In this document: one piece after another, positions 1 to 7,611 of the stretch | Layout: the number at the start of each line of letters is the position of its first letter | Numbering within the stretch: the first letter of the stretch is position 1 | Assembly: GCF_021735925.1 (NCBI RefSeq) | Contig: NZ_WMEA01000001.1 | Coordinates: 2,758,001-2,822,000, forward strand | Source of the DNA: Loktanella sp. M215 | GTDB lineage: Bacteria; Pseudomonadota; Alphaproteobacteria; Rhodobacterales; Rhodobacteraceae | DNA: 64,000 bases | Reading direction: 5' to 3' | Program-made: the position numbers and the translations under genes | The notes under the pieces: generated by a model | What the model saw: only the letters and a program-made list of their open reading frames with translations | Told to the model about the DNA's origin: nothing | Databases searched by the model: none

Positions 1-2
1 CA

Positions 3-30
3 AAAGGCCGCCCCCGGAGGAGCGGCCTTT
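3..30 (-). terminator. Terminator after rplI
   Basis: Arms AAAGGCCGC (3-11) and GCGGCCTTT (22-30) are perfectly complementary around a 10-nt loop. It lies about 24 nt beyond the rplI stop, so it probably ends the rpsF-rpsR-rplI transcript. The A/T ends make it compatible with intrinsic termination on either strand. Confidence 0.8.
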
Positions 31-53
31 CGTATCGGTCTAAGCGGTCAAGC

Positions 54-653
54 TCAGGCTTCGTCGGAGCGGCGCTGTTGTGCGTCGTCGTCGTTGCCGG
101 CGGCACCGAGATCGTCGAACAGTTCCTGGATCTCGAACTCGGCTGCGGCTTCTTCTTCCGCGGCCAGTTCCTGGATCGACTTGCCGGCGGCCTGAAGCTC
201 TGCTTCTTCCTTGGAGCGGGCGACGTTCAGAGTGATCGTCGCTTCGACTTCGGGGTGCAGGTTCAGGCTGACGTCGTGCAGGCCCAGTTCCTTGATCGGG
301 CCACGCAGGACCACGTTGTTGCGGTCGATGGTGTAGCCATCGGCTGCTGCCGCCTCTGCCACGTCACGCGGTGTGACGGAGCCGTAGAGCGAGCCTGCGT
401 CGGAGGCGGAACGAATCACGACGAAGGTTGCGCCGTCGATCTTTTCGGCCTCGGCCTTGGCGGCGTCGCGGGTTTCCGCGTTGCGGGCTTCAAGGGCGGA
501 TTTCTCGGCCTCGAAGCGGGCGAGGTTGGCGGCGTTGACGCGCAGTGCCTTGCCTTGCGGCAGCAGGAAGTTGCGGGCGTAACCCTCTTTCACAGAGACG
601 ACTTCGCCCATCTGACCCAGCTTGGCCACACGTTCCAGAAGAATGATTTGCAT
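54..653 (-). CDS. rplI: 50S ribosomal protein L9
   Basis: L9 binds domain V of 23S rRNA in the large subunit. The 199-aa product begins [19 protein letters not shown] and has the classic N-terminal L9 signature with the glycine-rich [16 protein letters not shown] stretch, a connecting helix rich in E, K and A, and the C-terminal domain to about residue 150. It carries an acidic C-terminal extension of about 45 residues, which alphaproteobacterial L9 proteins often have. It is the last gene of rpsF-rpsR-rplI, 12 nt after rpsR, and is followed by a strong hairpin. Confidence 0.97.
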   Translation of the reverse strand: MQIILLERVAKLGQMGEVVSVKEGYARNFLLPQGKALRVNAANLARFEAEKSALEARNAETRDAAKAEAEKIDGATFVVIRSASDAGSLYGSVTPRDVAEAAAADGYTIDRNNVVLRGPIKELGLHDVSLNLHPEVEATITLNVARSKEEAELQAAGKSIQELAAEEEAAAEFEIQELFDDLGAAGNDDDAQQRRSDEA

Positions 654-665
654 GGTGTTTGCTCC

Positions 666-893
666 TTACTTCACAGCGTAGGGCAGCAGGGCCAGGAACC
701 GTGCGCGCTTGATCGCCTGGGCGAGCTTGCGCTGGTTCTTGGAGCCGACGGCGGTGATACGGGCGGGCACGATCTTGCCACGTTCAGAGACGTAGCGCTG
801 CAGGGTGCGGGTGTCCTTGTAGTCGATCGCGGGGGCATTTTCACCCTCGAACGGATCGGACTTACGACGGCGGAAAAACGGTTTGGTTGCCAT
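666..893 (-). CDS. rpsR: 30S ribosomal protein S18
   Basis: S18 forms a heterodimer with S6 on the small-subunit platform. The 75-aa product has the family core [19 protein letters not shown] and ends [15 protein letters not shown], both diagnostic. Length is normal. The gene lies between rpsF and rplI, the usual bacterial order, with 24 nt to rpsF and 12 nt to rplI, so it is certainly cotranscribed. Confidence 0.97.
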   Translation of the reverse strand: MATKPFFRRRKSDPFEGENAPAIDYKDTRTLQRYVSERGKIVPARITAVGSKNQRKLAQAIKRARFLALLPYAVK

Positions 894-917
894 GATTTAC
901 GGTCCTTTCCTGATCTA

Positions 918-1271
918 TCAGCGGCGCTCGCGACGGGTGTCGCGTTCATCGCGTTTCTGCATCTGCACGGAGGGCAGTTCGGCGTGGGCGTCGACCTTGA
1001 TGGTCAGGACGCGCATCACGTCTTCATGCAGGCGCATCAGGCGTTCCATTTCCTGCACGGCCGCGGCGGGCGCGTCCGAACGCAGGAAGGCATAGTGGCC
1101 CTTGCGATTCTTGTTGATCTTGTAGGCCATCGTCTTGACGCCCCAGTATTCACTGTCGACCAGCTTGCCGTCGTTGTCGGCCAGCACGGTGCCGAAGTGT
1201 TCGATCAGCGCTTCGGCCTGCGTGTTGGACAAGTCCTGACGCGCGATCATCACATGCTCGTAAAGCGGCAT
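918..1271 (-). CDS. rpsF: 30S ribosomal protein S6
   Basis: S6 binds 16S rRNA with S18. I start it at the ATG at 1271 (MPLYEHVMIARQDLSN), where family homology begins. The open frame extends 47 codons further upstream but that part has no family features, and AAGGA lies just before this ATG. The 117-aa product shows the S6 core YWGVKTMAYKINKNRKGHY and an alphaproteobacterial basic tail rich in R, D and E. It is the first gene of the rpsF-rpsR-rplI operon. Confidence 0.95.
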   Translation of the reverse strand: MPLYEHVMIARQDLSNTQAEALIEHFGTVLADNDGKLVDSEYWGVKTMAYKINKNRKGHYAFLRSDAPAAAVQEMERLMRLHEDVMRVLTIKVDAHAELPSVQMQKRDERDTRRERR

Positions 1272-1379
1272 GGCATTCCTTTTCATATGTTCGACGCATT
1301 TCATAGGGAGGGGATCATGAGGCTTCCGCACCCCACCCACGAGAGACTGCGCAGTTATCGTCATCACGGAAGTTGGCCG

Positions 1380-1407
1380 CTTATACACAGGTGCGGGTGG
1401 CGCGCAA
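1380..1407 (-). promoter_or_regulatory. Candidate promoter for rpsF-rpsR-rplI
   Basis: On the minus strand, TTGCGC (-35, 1402-1407) and TATAAG (-10, 1380-1385) are 16 nt apart, about 110 nt upstream of the rpsF start. The match to the housekeeping sigma-70 consensus is good, but assignment is by inspection only. Confidence 0.5.
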
Positions 1408-1532
1408 CCCACGGCGTGGGGGCGGGTGCGGCATCCGGGACTGCTTTACAATGCCTTAACCATGCCCGGATTTTGCCATGGTTGATGGGTCTGATGACAG
1501 GAACACGCGTTGCTGCAGGAGAGCTTATCATC

Positions 1533-2114
1533 ATGACCGATTTTCCGGATACGGCAGGCAAGGCACATGTCGTGCCCGGGCGCGCCGAACGCGTCAGGTC
1601 GAAAGCGGTCGGCTACCGGCTGGACGAGGCCTATTGGGGCTACAGGATCGTGCCGGTGAACGCGCAGCAGATTAGGCTGATCGTGCAGCAGGTGCTGGCC
1701 TTGATCGCGGGGGCGGTCTGCGTCGCCGCCGGCATCGCGCTGGCGGTCATGGGCGGCGGGGCGGACATGATCCTGCGGCTGCCGGTCATCGTTGTCGCGC
1801 TGTGCATTGCGGGTATCATGATGTGGTACGCCAGTCGGGGCACGCAGGTGCAGATCGAGATCGACATTTTGCAGGCCGAGGTACGTGCGGTCGTGGCCAA
1901 CCGGACCGGTGCCACGACGGTCATGGCGCGTTACGGCTTTGACAGTATCGGCAGCGTGTTCATCGCACGGCCTGAGGTCGGCCTGCCGACGCTGACCCTG
2001 CGGTATCGCAATACGGCGCGGCAACTGGCCGTGGCCAGCGGGACAGAGGCGGACCTTGCCCGCCTGCGCGACCGGATGGGCCGCGACCTGATCCTGAACC
2101 GCGCGGCCGCCTGA
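1533..2114 (+). CDS. Hypothetical two-helix membrane protein
   Basis: The 193-aa product is not recognised. Residues about 50-110 form two hydrophobic segments separated by a short glycine-rich turn (MGGGAD), predicted as a membrane hairpin. The flanks are hydrophilic, and the C-terminal half (from about 110) is charged and probably cytoplasmic. I choose the ATG at 1533 because AGGAG lies 11 nt upstream; the long open frame upstream overlaps the ribosomal genes on the other strand and is a shadow. It is a single gene between rpsF (divergent) and yceI. No function is proposed. Confidence 0.75.
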   Translation: MTDFPDTAGKAHVVPGRAERVRSKAVGYRLDEAYWGYRIVPVNAQQIRLIVQQVLALIAGAVCVAAGIALAVMGGGADMILRLPVIVVALCIAGIMMWYASRGTQVQIEIDILQAEVRAVVANRTGATTVMARYGFDSIGSVFIARPEVGLPTLTLRYRNTARQLAVASGTEADLARLRDRMGRDLILNRAAA

Positions 2115-2225
2115 GGCGGCCCGCACGGGGGCGCGAACAGAAACTGTTCAAATTTGTCGGGTTGCGGGATCGGGGGGCGGGCCTCACATCGGGGTCAAGA
2201 CAAACCCTTACCGGAGACGCCACCC

Positions 2226-2804
2226 ATGAAGTCCCTTCTGACCACCGCGACCGTTCTTGGCCTGCTGGCCGCCCCCGCCTTTGCCGCCCCCGAAGCCTAT
2301 ACGCTGGACCCGAGCCACAGCCAGATCGTGTTCGATTACAGCCACCTGGGCTTTTCGACCGGGACGGGCATGTTTTCGGGTTTCGAGGGCGAGATCCAGT
2401 TCGATCAGGAAGACCCCGCCAATTCCAGCGTGACCGTGTCGTTCCCGGTGCGCAGCATGCTGACCGGTTGGGAAGCGCGGTTCGAGCACTTCATGAGCCC
2501 CGACTTCTTCAACGCCACTGACGACACCAAGATGGTGACGTTCCAGTCCACGGCGATCGAGGTCACCGGTGAGGATACCGCGCTGATCACGGGCGACCTG
2601 AGCATGAACGGTGTCACCAAGTCCGTCGTGCTGGACGCCAAGCTGAACCAGGTCGGCGATCACCCGATGGAGGGCAAGCCCTGGGCCGGGTTCGACGCGA
2701 CGACCACGCTGCTGCGGTCCGATTACAACGTCGGCATGTTCGCGCCCTACGTCAGCGACGAAGTGCAGGTCCACATCTCGATCGAGGCGATGAAAGCCCA
2801 GTAA
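2226..2804 (+). CDS. YceI family periplasmic protein
   Basis: YceI proteins are lipocalin-like beta-barrels that bind polyisoprenoid or other amphiphilic ligands in the periplasm. The 192-aa product starts with a clear signal peptide (KSLLTTATVLGLLAAPAFA) followed by the family opening YTLDPSHSQIVFDYSHLGFS and the later motif LSMNGVTKSVVLDA. The start ATG is preceded by GGAG. A strong terminator follows, so it is monocistronic. A second YceI domain lies about 1 kb downstream, fused to cytochrome b561, which suggests a related redox or lipid-quinone role; this link is inference. Confidence 0.92.
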   Translation: MKSLLTTATVLGLLAAPAFAAPEAYTLDPSHSQIVFDYSHLGFSTGTGMFSGFEGEIQFDQEDPANSSVTVSFPVRSMLTGWEARFEHFMSPDFFNATDDTKMVTFQSTAIEVTGEDTALITGDLSMNGVTKSVVLDAKLNQVGDHPMEGKPWAGFDATTTLLRSDYNVGMFAPYVSDEVQVHISIEAMKAQ

Positions 2805-2825
2805 GCCGGGCTACGATTGCAGAAG

Positions 2826-2861
2826 GGGCCGCGCCGGGAGAATTCCCGGCGCGGCCCTTTT
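2826..2861 (+). terminator. Intrinsic terminator after yceI
   Basis: A 14-bp perfect GC-rich stem (2826-2839 with 2844-2857), a 4-nt loop GAAT and a TTTT run begin 21 nt after the yceI stop. This is a textbook rho-independent terminator. Confidence 0.93.
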
Positions 2862-2947
2862 GTTTACCCGATCTGCGGACTTGTTGCGATATCACAGGTT
2901 AATTGCGATACAGTAGGGGCTGCCCATCGCGGGCAGGTCAGCGAGGC

Positions 2948-3292
2948 ATGGGTTTGGAGCGTGACGACGCATATGTGCTGACCGCGGAATACGCGCTTGG
3001 GCTGATGGCCGAAGACGAACGGCAGCGCTTTGCGCGCCAGCTGCTGGACGACCGCGCGTTGCAGGCGGATCTGGCGTTCTGGCAGGAGCGTTTCACCGCG
3101 TTGATGCCGGAGGATCCGGTGACGCCACCGGCGCACATCATGACGAATTTGCGGGCAGAACTGTTCGGCGACGATCAGACCAGTCTGATTCAGGACATCC
3201 TGCATCCGAAGAACCGCGCGACCGTGGTCGCTGTCGGCACGGCGAAGATCGCATTGATCGTGGCGGTGATCTGGTTGCTGTTCGGTCGCTGA
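2948..3292 (+). CDS. Orphan anti-sigma-like membrane protein (RskA-type N-terminus)
   Basis: The 114-aa product begins with a helical domain like the sigma-binding region of RskA-type anti-sigma factors (DAYVLTAEYALGLMAEDE, then ARQLLDDRALQADLAFW). A single C-terminal transmembrane helix, ALIVAVIWLLF, ends two residues before the stop. Known RskA-type proteins carry a periplasmic sensor domain after this helix, and here it is missing. No sigma factor gene lies next to it, which is unusual because the two normally form an operon. The start ATG at 2948 is chosen because homology begins there. Function as an anti-sigma factor is inference from the N-terminal pattern. Confidence 0.6.
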   Translation: MGLERDDAYVLTAEYALGLMAEDERQRFARQLLDDRALQADLAFWQERFTALMPEDPVTPPAHIMTNLRAELFGDDQTSLIQDILHPKNRATVVAVGTAKIALIVAVIWLLFGR

Positions 3293-3301
3293 CGGTCGCC
3301 C

Positions 3302-3535
3302 CTAGGGTGTCGTCCACCCGTCGCGGGGTGCGATGGGGCGGGCCTGCGACAGGGCGTGACCCAGATAAATCACCAGCGATACGGCTGTGACAAGAGTGGC
3401 TGCGAATATGGCCGTGATCGGCCCGAGGTCGCCCTGCAGTCCGTCGGCGGCCAGCACCGTCGCTGCGGCGGCCAGCGGGATGTGGGCCAGTACGAAACAG
3501 ACGGCCTGAACCCGGCGGATGGACATAGCGGTCAT
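3302..3535 (-). CDS. Small hypothetical membrane protein
   Basis: The 77-aa product (start MTAMSIRRVQAVC) has two predicted membrane helices (about residues 10-30 and 37-58) and a short basic, proline-containing tail. No family is recognised. An upstream in-frame start at 3580 would add 15 polar residues that look non-coding. It converges with the anti-sigma-like gene, with only 9 nt between the stops. A second ATG at 3526 is also possible. Confidence 0.55.
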   Translation of the reverse strand: MTAMSIRRVQAVCFVLAHIPLAAAATVLAADGLQGDLGPITAIFAATLVTAVSLVIYLGHALSQARPIAPRDGWTTP

Positions 3536-3620
3536 GGGCGGTTCACTTTTGCTGTGAGGCGGGCGGCACGGGCGCGCCACGATGTGCCCGCAGTAAAACC
3601 AAAAGTTGTGCCGCAGCGCA

Positions 3621-3654
3621 ACCGCCCCCGGATCATATCCTTGTCGGGGGCGGT
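3621..3654 (-). terminator. Hairpin downstream of the b561-YceI gene
   Basis: Perfect 10-bp arms ACCGCCCCCG (3621-3630) and CGGGGGCGGT (3645-3654) enclose a 14-nt loop, 26 nt beyond the b561-YceI stop. There is no T-tract, so termination may need Rho, or the hairpin may only protect the 3' end. Confidence 0.45.
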
Positions 3655-3679
3655 CATGCCATGGCTTTTGGTCTGCCGT

Positions 3680-4876
3680 TCACTGGCCGCGCGTGGCGGT
3701 CAGGTCAACGGTCACGACCACGTCGAAGCCGAGGTTGGTTTCATCGCCCATCGTCTGGCCGACGTTGTAGGTCATGCGGTTCACCGTCGTCTGGCCGCGC
3801 ATCGTCGCCGTGTCGCCGTCCAGCGTCAGGGTGAAGGGCAGGGTCAGTGGTGCGGTTTCCCCCTTCATCGTGAGGGTGCCGTCGGCGACGTAGCCGTCCG
3901 CCGTTTTCGTGATCGGTGCTGTGAAGGTTGCGGTAGGGAACTGTTCGACGTTGAAGAAGTCCGCGCCCATCGCCTGATCGGTCACCGACCCGAGGGTCAG
4001 AGAGCCGATGGAGACAGTGACCTCGACCGTGCCGGCGTCCGTTTCAGCCTCGGGATCGAAGGTGATCGCGGCGGTCCAGTCGGCAAAGGACCCTTCGACG
4101 GTCTTGCCGAACTGTTTGACGGTGATGCCCAGCGTGCCGTCCTGCACCGCCCAGTCGGAGGCAACCTGATCGAGGGTGGCGGTTTCGCGCGTTTCGTCCT
4201 CTTCGCCCGACAGGGCCACGGCAACGCCGGCACCGATCAGGACGATCAGCGCGGCGAGGATGGGTGCTGCGGCGGGGGTGCGGTGATAGCCCGTGTCGGG
4301 CGTTTCGGTCCGGCCGAACCACATGCGCCGCAGGGTGGCGTCGCGGTCGACGAACTGATGCTTCAGCGCGCCTGCGATATGCAGGATCAGCGCGCCGATC
4401 ATTACCTTGCCGAAGACCCAGTGCAGGCTGCCGAAGAGGTGGGCCACGCCCTCGTCCTTGGGCACGAAGGGCAGGGACTGGCCGAAGGGCCACCAGATCG
4501 GCGCAAAGCCGGTGGTGGCGGCGTGGTCGATCCAGCCGGTCAGGGGCGTGATGACGAGGGCACTGTAGAGCAGCCAGTGGACGGTTTCGGCCAGCAGCGT
4601 CTCGACCCGGCGTTCGGGGTGAAGGGCGCCCGGCTTGGCATGGCCCAGCGCCCAGAGGATGCGCAGCAAGGCCACGAAGAAGACGGCGACGCCCAGTGTC
4701 TTGTGCAGCGAGAAGAGCTGCGCCTTTTGCGCGAGCTGTTCGTTGGTCTCGTAGGGCAGGTCGGAGGCGATCAGGCCCAGCGGGATGATCGTGAGGATCA
4801 GGGCGGCGGTCAGCCAGTGGAAGACCTTGGTGACGGTGCCATAGGTCGTGGGGCTGTCGGTGGTGGCGTGGGTCAT
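3680..4876 (-). CDS. Cytochrome b561 - YceI fusion protein
   Basis: The 398-aa product has two domains. Residues about 10-190 are a bacterial cytochrome b561 with four membrane helices and conserved haem-ligand-type histidines (VFHWLTAALIL, FSLHKTLGV, GSLHWVFGKVMIG, LILHIAGALKH). A further hydrophobic segment follows (about 205-225). Residues about 230-398 form a periplasmic YceI domain with FFNVEQFPTATFTAPITKT and LTMKGETAPLTLPFTL. Such fusions occur naturally in Proteobacteria and are thought to couple quinol oxidation to a lipocalin-bound ligand. I start at the ATG at 4876, with AGAGGA 5-6 nt upstream. The exact substrate is unknown. Confidence 0.88.
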   Translation of the reverse strand: MTHATTDSPTTYGTVTKVFHWLTAALILTIIPLGLIASDLPYETNEQLAQKAQLFSLHKTLGVAVFFVALLRILWALGHAKPGALHPERRVETLLAETVHWLLYSALVITPLTGWIDHAATTGFAPIWWPFGQSLPFVPKDEGVAHLFGSLHWVFGKVMIGALILHIAGALKHQFVDRDATLRRMWFGRTETPDTGYHRTPAAAPILAALIVLIGAGVAVALSGEEDETRETATLDQVASDWAVQDGTLGITVKQFGKTVEGSFADWTAAITFDPEAETDAGTVEVTVSIGSLTLGSVTDQAMGADFFNVEQFPTATFTAPITKTADGYVADGTLTMKGETAPLTLPFTLTLDGDTATMRGQTTVNRMTYNVGQTMGDETNLGFDVVVTVDLTATRGQ

Positions 4877-5015
4877 GGTGCGTCCTCTATGGGCTGACGC
4901 CAGAGGTAGCGCAGGGCAGTGGCCTGCACAATTCGCACGGGCGCAGAGGCATTGTGCGGCGGGGCGGGGCAGGCTAGACCCTTGCCCGACAACGCAGATA
5001 CCTGGAGGTAAATCC

Positions 5016-5960
5016 ATGCGGGCATTCGTATTTCCCGGGCAGGGCGCGCAGGCGATCGGCATGGGCCGTGATCTGGCCGAGGCCTATCCCGCCGCACGGG
5101 CCGTGTTCGAGGAGGTCGACGAGGCGCTGGGAGAGGCGCTGTCAGCGCTGATCTTCGACGGCAACATCGAAACCCTGACCCTGACGCGCAACGCGCAGCC
5201 GGCGCTGATGGCCGCGTCGCTGGCCGCGATGCGCGCGCTGGAGGCGGAGGGGATCGCGGTGACGGACGTGGATTTCGTGGCCGGGCATTCTCTGGGTGAA
5301 TACAGTGCGCTGGCCGCCGCAGGGGCGCTTGGCGTGGCCGATTGCGCGCGGCTGCTGCGGTTGCGCGGTGACGCGATGCAGGCGGCGGTGCCGCAGGGTG
5401 TGGGCGCGATGGCCGCGATCCTCGGGCTGGATGCGGCAACCGTGGAACGGATCGCGGCAGAGGCGGCAGAGGGCGAAGTCTGTCAGCTGGCCAACGAGAA
5501 CGACCCCGCGCAGAACGTGATTTCGGGCCATGTGGCGGCGGTTGAACGTGCCGCCGTGCTGGCCAAGGCGGCGGGGGCCAAGCGGGCGCTGATGCTGCCG
5601 GTCTCCGCTCCGTTCCATTGCGCCCTGATGCAGCCCGCTGCTGACGCGATGCGGGACGCGCTGGAGAATGTGGCGATGCAGGCGCCCGTGGTGCCGCTGG
5701 TGGCGAACGTCACGGCGCTGCCGGTGACGGACCCGGACACGATCCGCGCGCAGCTGGTGGCGCAGGTCGCGGGGCGGGTCCGCTGGGCGTCGTCCGTCGA
5801 CTGGATGGTGCAGCAGGGTGTCACCCAATTCATCGAAGTGGGCGCCGGCAAGGCGCTGTCGGGCATGATCCGCAGGATCGCCAAGGACGCGGCCACGCTG
5901 AATGTCGGCACCGCCATGGAAGCACAGGTGGCAGCCGCCGCCATCAAGGGAGACGCATGA
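5016..5960 (+). CDS. fabD: Malonyl-CoA:ACP transacylase
   Basis: FabD transfers the malonyl group from CoA to ACP, the first committed transfer of type II fatty-acid synthesis. The 314-aa product opens with FVFPGQGAQAIGMGRDL and contains the active-site motif GHSLGEYSAL (nucleophile Ser about residue 94) and VSAPFHCALM with the catalytic His. The start ATG has GGAGG 7 nt upstream. Its stop overlaps the fabG start (ATGA), so translation is probably coupled. It leads the fabD-fabG-acpP cluster. Confidence 0.97.
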   Translation: MRAFVFPGQGAQAIGMGRDLAEAYPAARAVFEEVDEALGEALSALIFDGNIETLTLTRNAQPALMAASLAAMRALEAEGIAVTDVDFVAGHSLGEYSALAAAGALGVADCARLLRLRGDAMQAAVPQGVGAMAAILGLDAATVERIAAEAAEGEVCQLANENDPAQNVISGHVAAVERAAVLAKAAGAKRALMLPVSAPFHCALMQPAADAMRDALENVAMQAPVVPLVANVTALPVTDPDTIRAQLVAQVAGRVRWASSVDWMVQQGVTQFIEVGAGKALSGMIRRIAKDAATLNVGTAMEAQVAAAAIKGDA

Positions 5961-6697
5961 TGTTCGATCTGACGGGAAAGACGGCGCTGATCACCGGCGC
6001 ATCGGGTGGAATTGGTGGGGCCATCGCCACGGCGCTGCACAGCGCGGGGGCCACGGTCGGCCTGTCCGGCACACGGGTGGAGCCGCTGGAGGCACTGGCT
6101 GCGGAGTTGGGCGAGCGTACTTTCGTGCTGCCATGTAACCTGAGCGATGCGGAGGCCGTGACGGCCCTGCCGAAGCAGGCGGTCGAAGCGATGGGCAGTC
6201 TGGATATTCTGGTGAACAACGCGGGCATCACCAAGGACAACATCTTTATGCGGATGTCGGACGAGGAATGGGCGAGCGTGCTGGAGGTCAACCTGACCAG
6301 CACCATGCGCCTGTGCAAGGGTGCCATCCGCGGCATGATGAAGGCCCGCTGGGGCCGCATCATCAACATCACCAGCATCGTGGGGGCCACGGGCAATCCG
6401 GGGCAGGCGAACTATGCCGCCTCCAAGGCCGGGGTCGTGGGAATGAGCAAGTCGATCGCCTATGAGGTCGCGAGCCGCGGCATCACGGTGAACTGCGTCG
6501 CACCCGGCTTCATCGCCACCGCGATGACCGACAAGCTGAACGACGACCAGAAGGGGGCCATTCTGGGCCAGATCCCCGCCGGTCGCATGGGCGAGGCGGA
6601 CGAGATCGCGGCTGCGGTGCTTTATCTTTCCAGCAAGGAAGCGGCCTATGTCACCGGTGCGACCTTGCATGTGAATGGCGGAATGGCCATGCTTTGA
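5957..6697 (+). CDS. fabG: 3-oxoacyl-ACP reductase
   Basis: FabG is the NADPH-dependent short-chain dehydrogenase that reduces beta-ketoacyl-ACP. The 246-aa product has the cofactor loop TGASGGIGGAIA, the NNAG motif, catalytic Ser (NITSIVG) and the YAASKAG catalytic Tyr-Lys pair, and ends with the typical VTGATLHVNGGMAML. Length is normal. Start ATG overlaps the fabD stop; a second ATG immediately follows, so initiation could be at either. Confidence 0.97.
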   Translation: MMFDLTGKTALITGASGGIGGAIATALHSAGATVGLSGTRVEPLEALAAELGERTFVLPCNLSDAEAVTALPKQAVEAMGSLDILVNNAGITKDNIFMRMSDEEWASVLEVNLTSTMRLCKGAIRGMMKARWGRIINITSIVGATGNPGQANYAASKAGVVGMSKSIAYEVASRGITVNCVAPGFIATAMTDKLNDDQKGAILGQIPAGRMGEADEIAAAVLYLSSKEAAYVTGATLHVNGGMAML

Positions 6698-6728
6698 CAG
6701 AGGCCTGACAGCGGTCGAGTGAAAGCGT

Positions 6729-6756
6729 TTGCGCCTGCTCAAATCTCTGTTATAGG
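6729..6756 (+). promoter_or_regulatory. Candidate promoter for acpP
   Basis: TTGCGC (6729-6734) and TATAGG (6751-6756) lie 16 nt apart in the 138-nt fabG-acpP gap, about 80 nt before acpP. A separate acpP promoter fits the high demand for ACP. By inspection only. Confidence 0.45.
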
Positions 6757-6835
6757 CCACGCAGCAACGGACGGGCCCTCTTTCGGGTCGTTCAACAACT
6801 GGGTTCAGGCCCATCAGGAACGTGAGGAATTGTTC

Positions 6836-7069
6836 ATGAGCGAAGTCGAAGATCGCGTACGCAAGATCGTTGTGGAGCATCTTGGTGTGGAAGAGGACAA
6901 AGTCGTCGAAAGCGCGTCGTTCATCGACGACCTCGGCGCTGACAGCCTTGACACCGTGGAACTGGTCATGGCCTTCGAGGAAGAGTTCGGGATCGAGATC
7001 CCCGACGATGCCGCCGAAACCATCCAGACCTTCGGCGACGCCGTGAAGTTCATCAAGGGCGCGCTGTAA
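6836..7069 (+). CDS. acpP: Acyl carrier protein
   Basis: ACP carries growing acyl chains on a 4'-phosphopantetheine arm. The 77-aa acidic protein has the attachment motif [20 protein letters not shown] with the modified Ser at about residue 37. I start at the ATG at 6836 ([19 protein letters not shown]), preceded by GAGGAA; the frame upstream is not ACP-like. A U-rich terminator follows 40 nt downstream, separating it from the inserted minus-strand genes before fabF. Confidence 0.98.
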   Translation: MSEVEDRVRKIVVEHLGVEEDKVVESASFIDDLGADSLDTVELVMAFEEEFGIEIPDDAAETIQTFGDAVKFIKGAL

Positions 7070-7109
7070 GCGCAGTCCTAACCGGCGGCATTGTCGCCAC
7101 AAGATTTGA

Positions 7110-7139
7110 AACGGCCCTCGCGATTGCGGGGGCCGTTTT
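7110..7139 (+). terminator. Intrinsic terminator after acpP
   Basis: AACGGCCC...GGGCCGTT arms with one bulge each enclose the loop GATT and are followed by TTTT. It lies 40 nt after the acpP stop. Confidence 0.85.
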
Positions 7140-7147
7140 CGTTTGGA

Positions 7148-7576
7148 TCAGGTGGCGGCGTAGGCGGCCATCAGCGCGGGATGGTCGGACGGAGATGGGA
7201 CGCCGTCGAATCTATGGTGTGCCGGGGTAGTGGCCCAAGGACGTTTTTCGACGAACATCGTTTCGATGAAGGGTGAGAACCATGTCGTGTCATCGAACAG
7301 GGTCGGGCGGACATTGACGACATCGTCCATGCCGCTGATCCGCGTGAACATCCACGTCAGGCAGTCGGGGCAAAAGCGGTGGTCCAGCATGTCGCCCTTG
7401 AGGCCGCCGCGCACCGTCTCTCTGGTCACGTCAAGGCCGGGGGTCGGCACCATCGCGGTCAGTGAATAGGCGCTGCCGGTGATCTTTTGGCAGCCGGTGC
7501 AGTGGCAGGCGGCCGTCATGATCGGGGGCTGGGTCATGGTAAGCTTGACCGCGCCGCAGCGGCAGGTTCCGGTCAG
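7148..7576 (-). CDS. GFA-family (Mss4-like) zinc protein, no normal start codon
   Basis: GFA-fold proteins are small zinc proteins; the founding member accelerates formaldehyde-glutathione adduct formation, but most are uncharacterised. The first ATG (7537) would cut off the conserved first zinc motif, because the frame upstream reads LTGTCRCGAVKLT (CxCGAV), followed by CHCTGCQK and later FCPDC. An in-frame TGA closes the frame at about 7600, and between it and 7537 the only possible initiator is CTG at 7576. No clear Shine-Dalgarno precedes it. The gene either uses CTG or has lost its ATG and is decaying like its upstream neighbour. With the CTG start the length is 142 aa, normal for the family. 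Confidence 0.7.
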   Translation of the reverse strand: MTGTCRCGAVKLTMTQPPIMTAACHCTGCQKITGSAYSLTAMVPTPGLDVTRETVRGGLKGDMLDHRFCPDCLTWMFTRISGMDDVVNVRPTLFDDTTWFSPFIETMFVEKRPWATTPAHHRFDGVPSPSDHPALMAAYAAT

Positions 7577-7611
7577 GGAAGATCTGGTGCAGGCCTGTCA
7601 TGTCCTTTGAT

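Noticed and set aside
78..1500. Long plus-strand open frame opposite rplI, rpsR and rpsF
   Set aside because: It mirrors well-supported ribosomal genes in a GC-rich genome; only its 3' part from 1533 has its own ribosome site and is kept.
2884..2910. Direct repeat TTGCGATA (2884-2891 and 2903-2910) before the anti-sigma-like gene
   Set aside because: Two 8-mers 19 nt apart could be an operator, but the evidence is too thin to call a site.
3356..4897. 513-codon plus-strand frame opposite the b561-YceI gene
   Set aside because: No recognisable domain; the minus-strand gene has clear b561 and YceI motifs.
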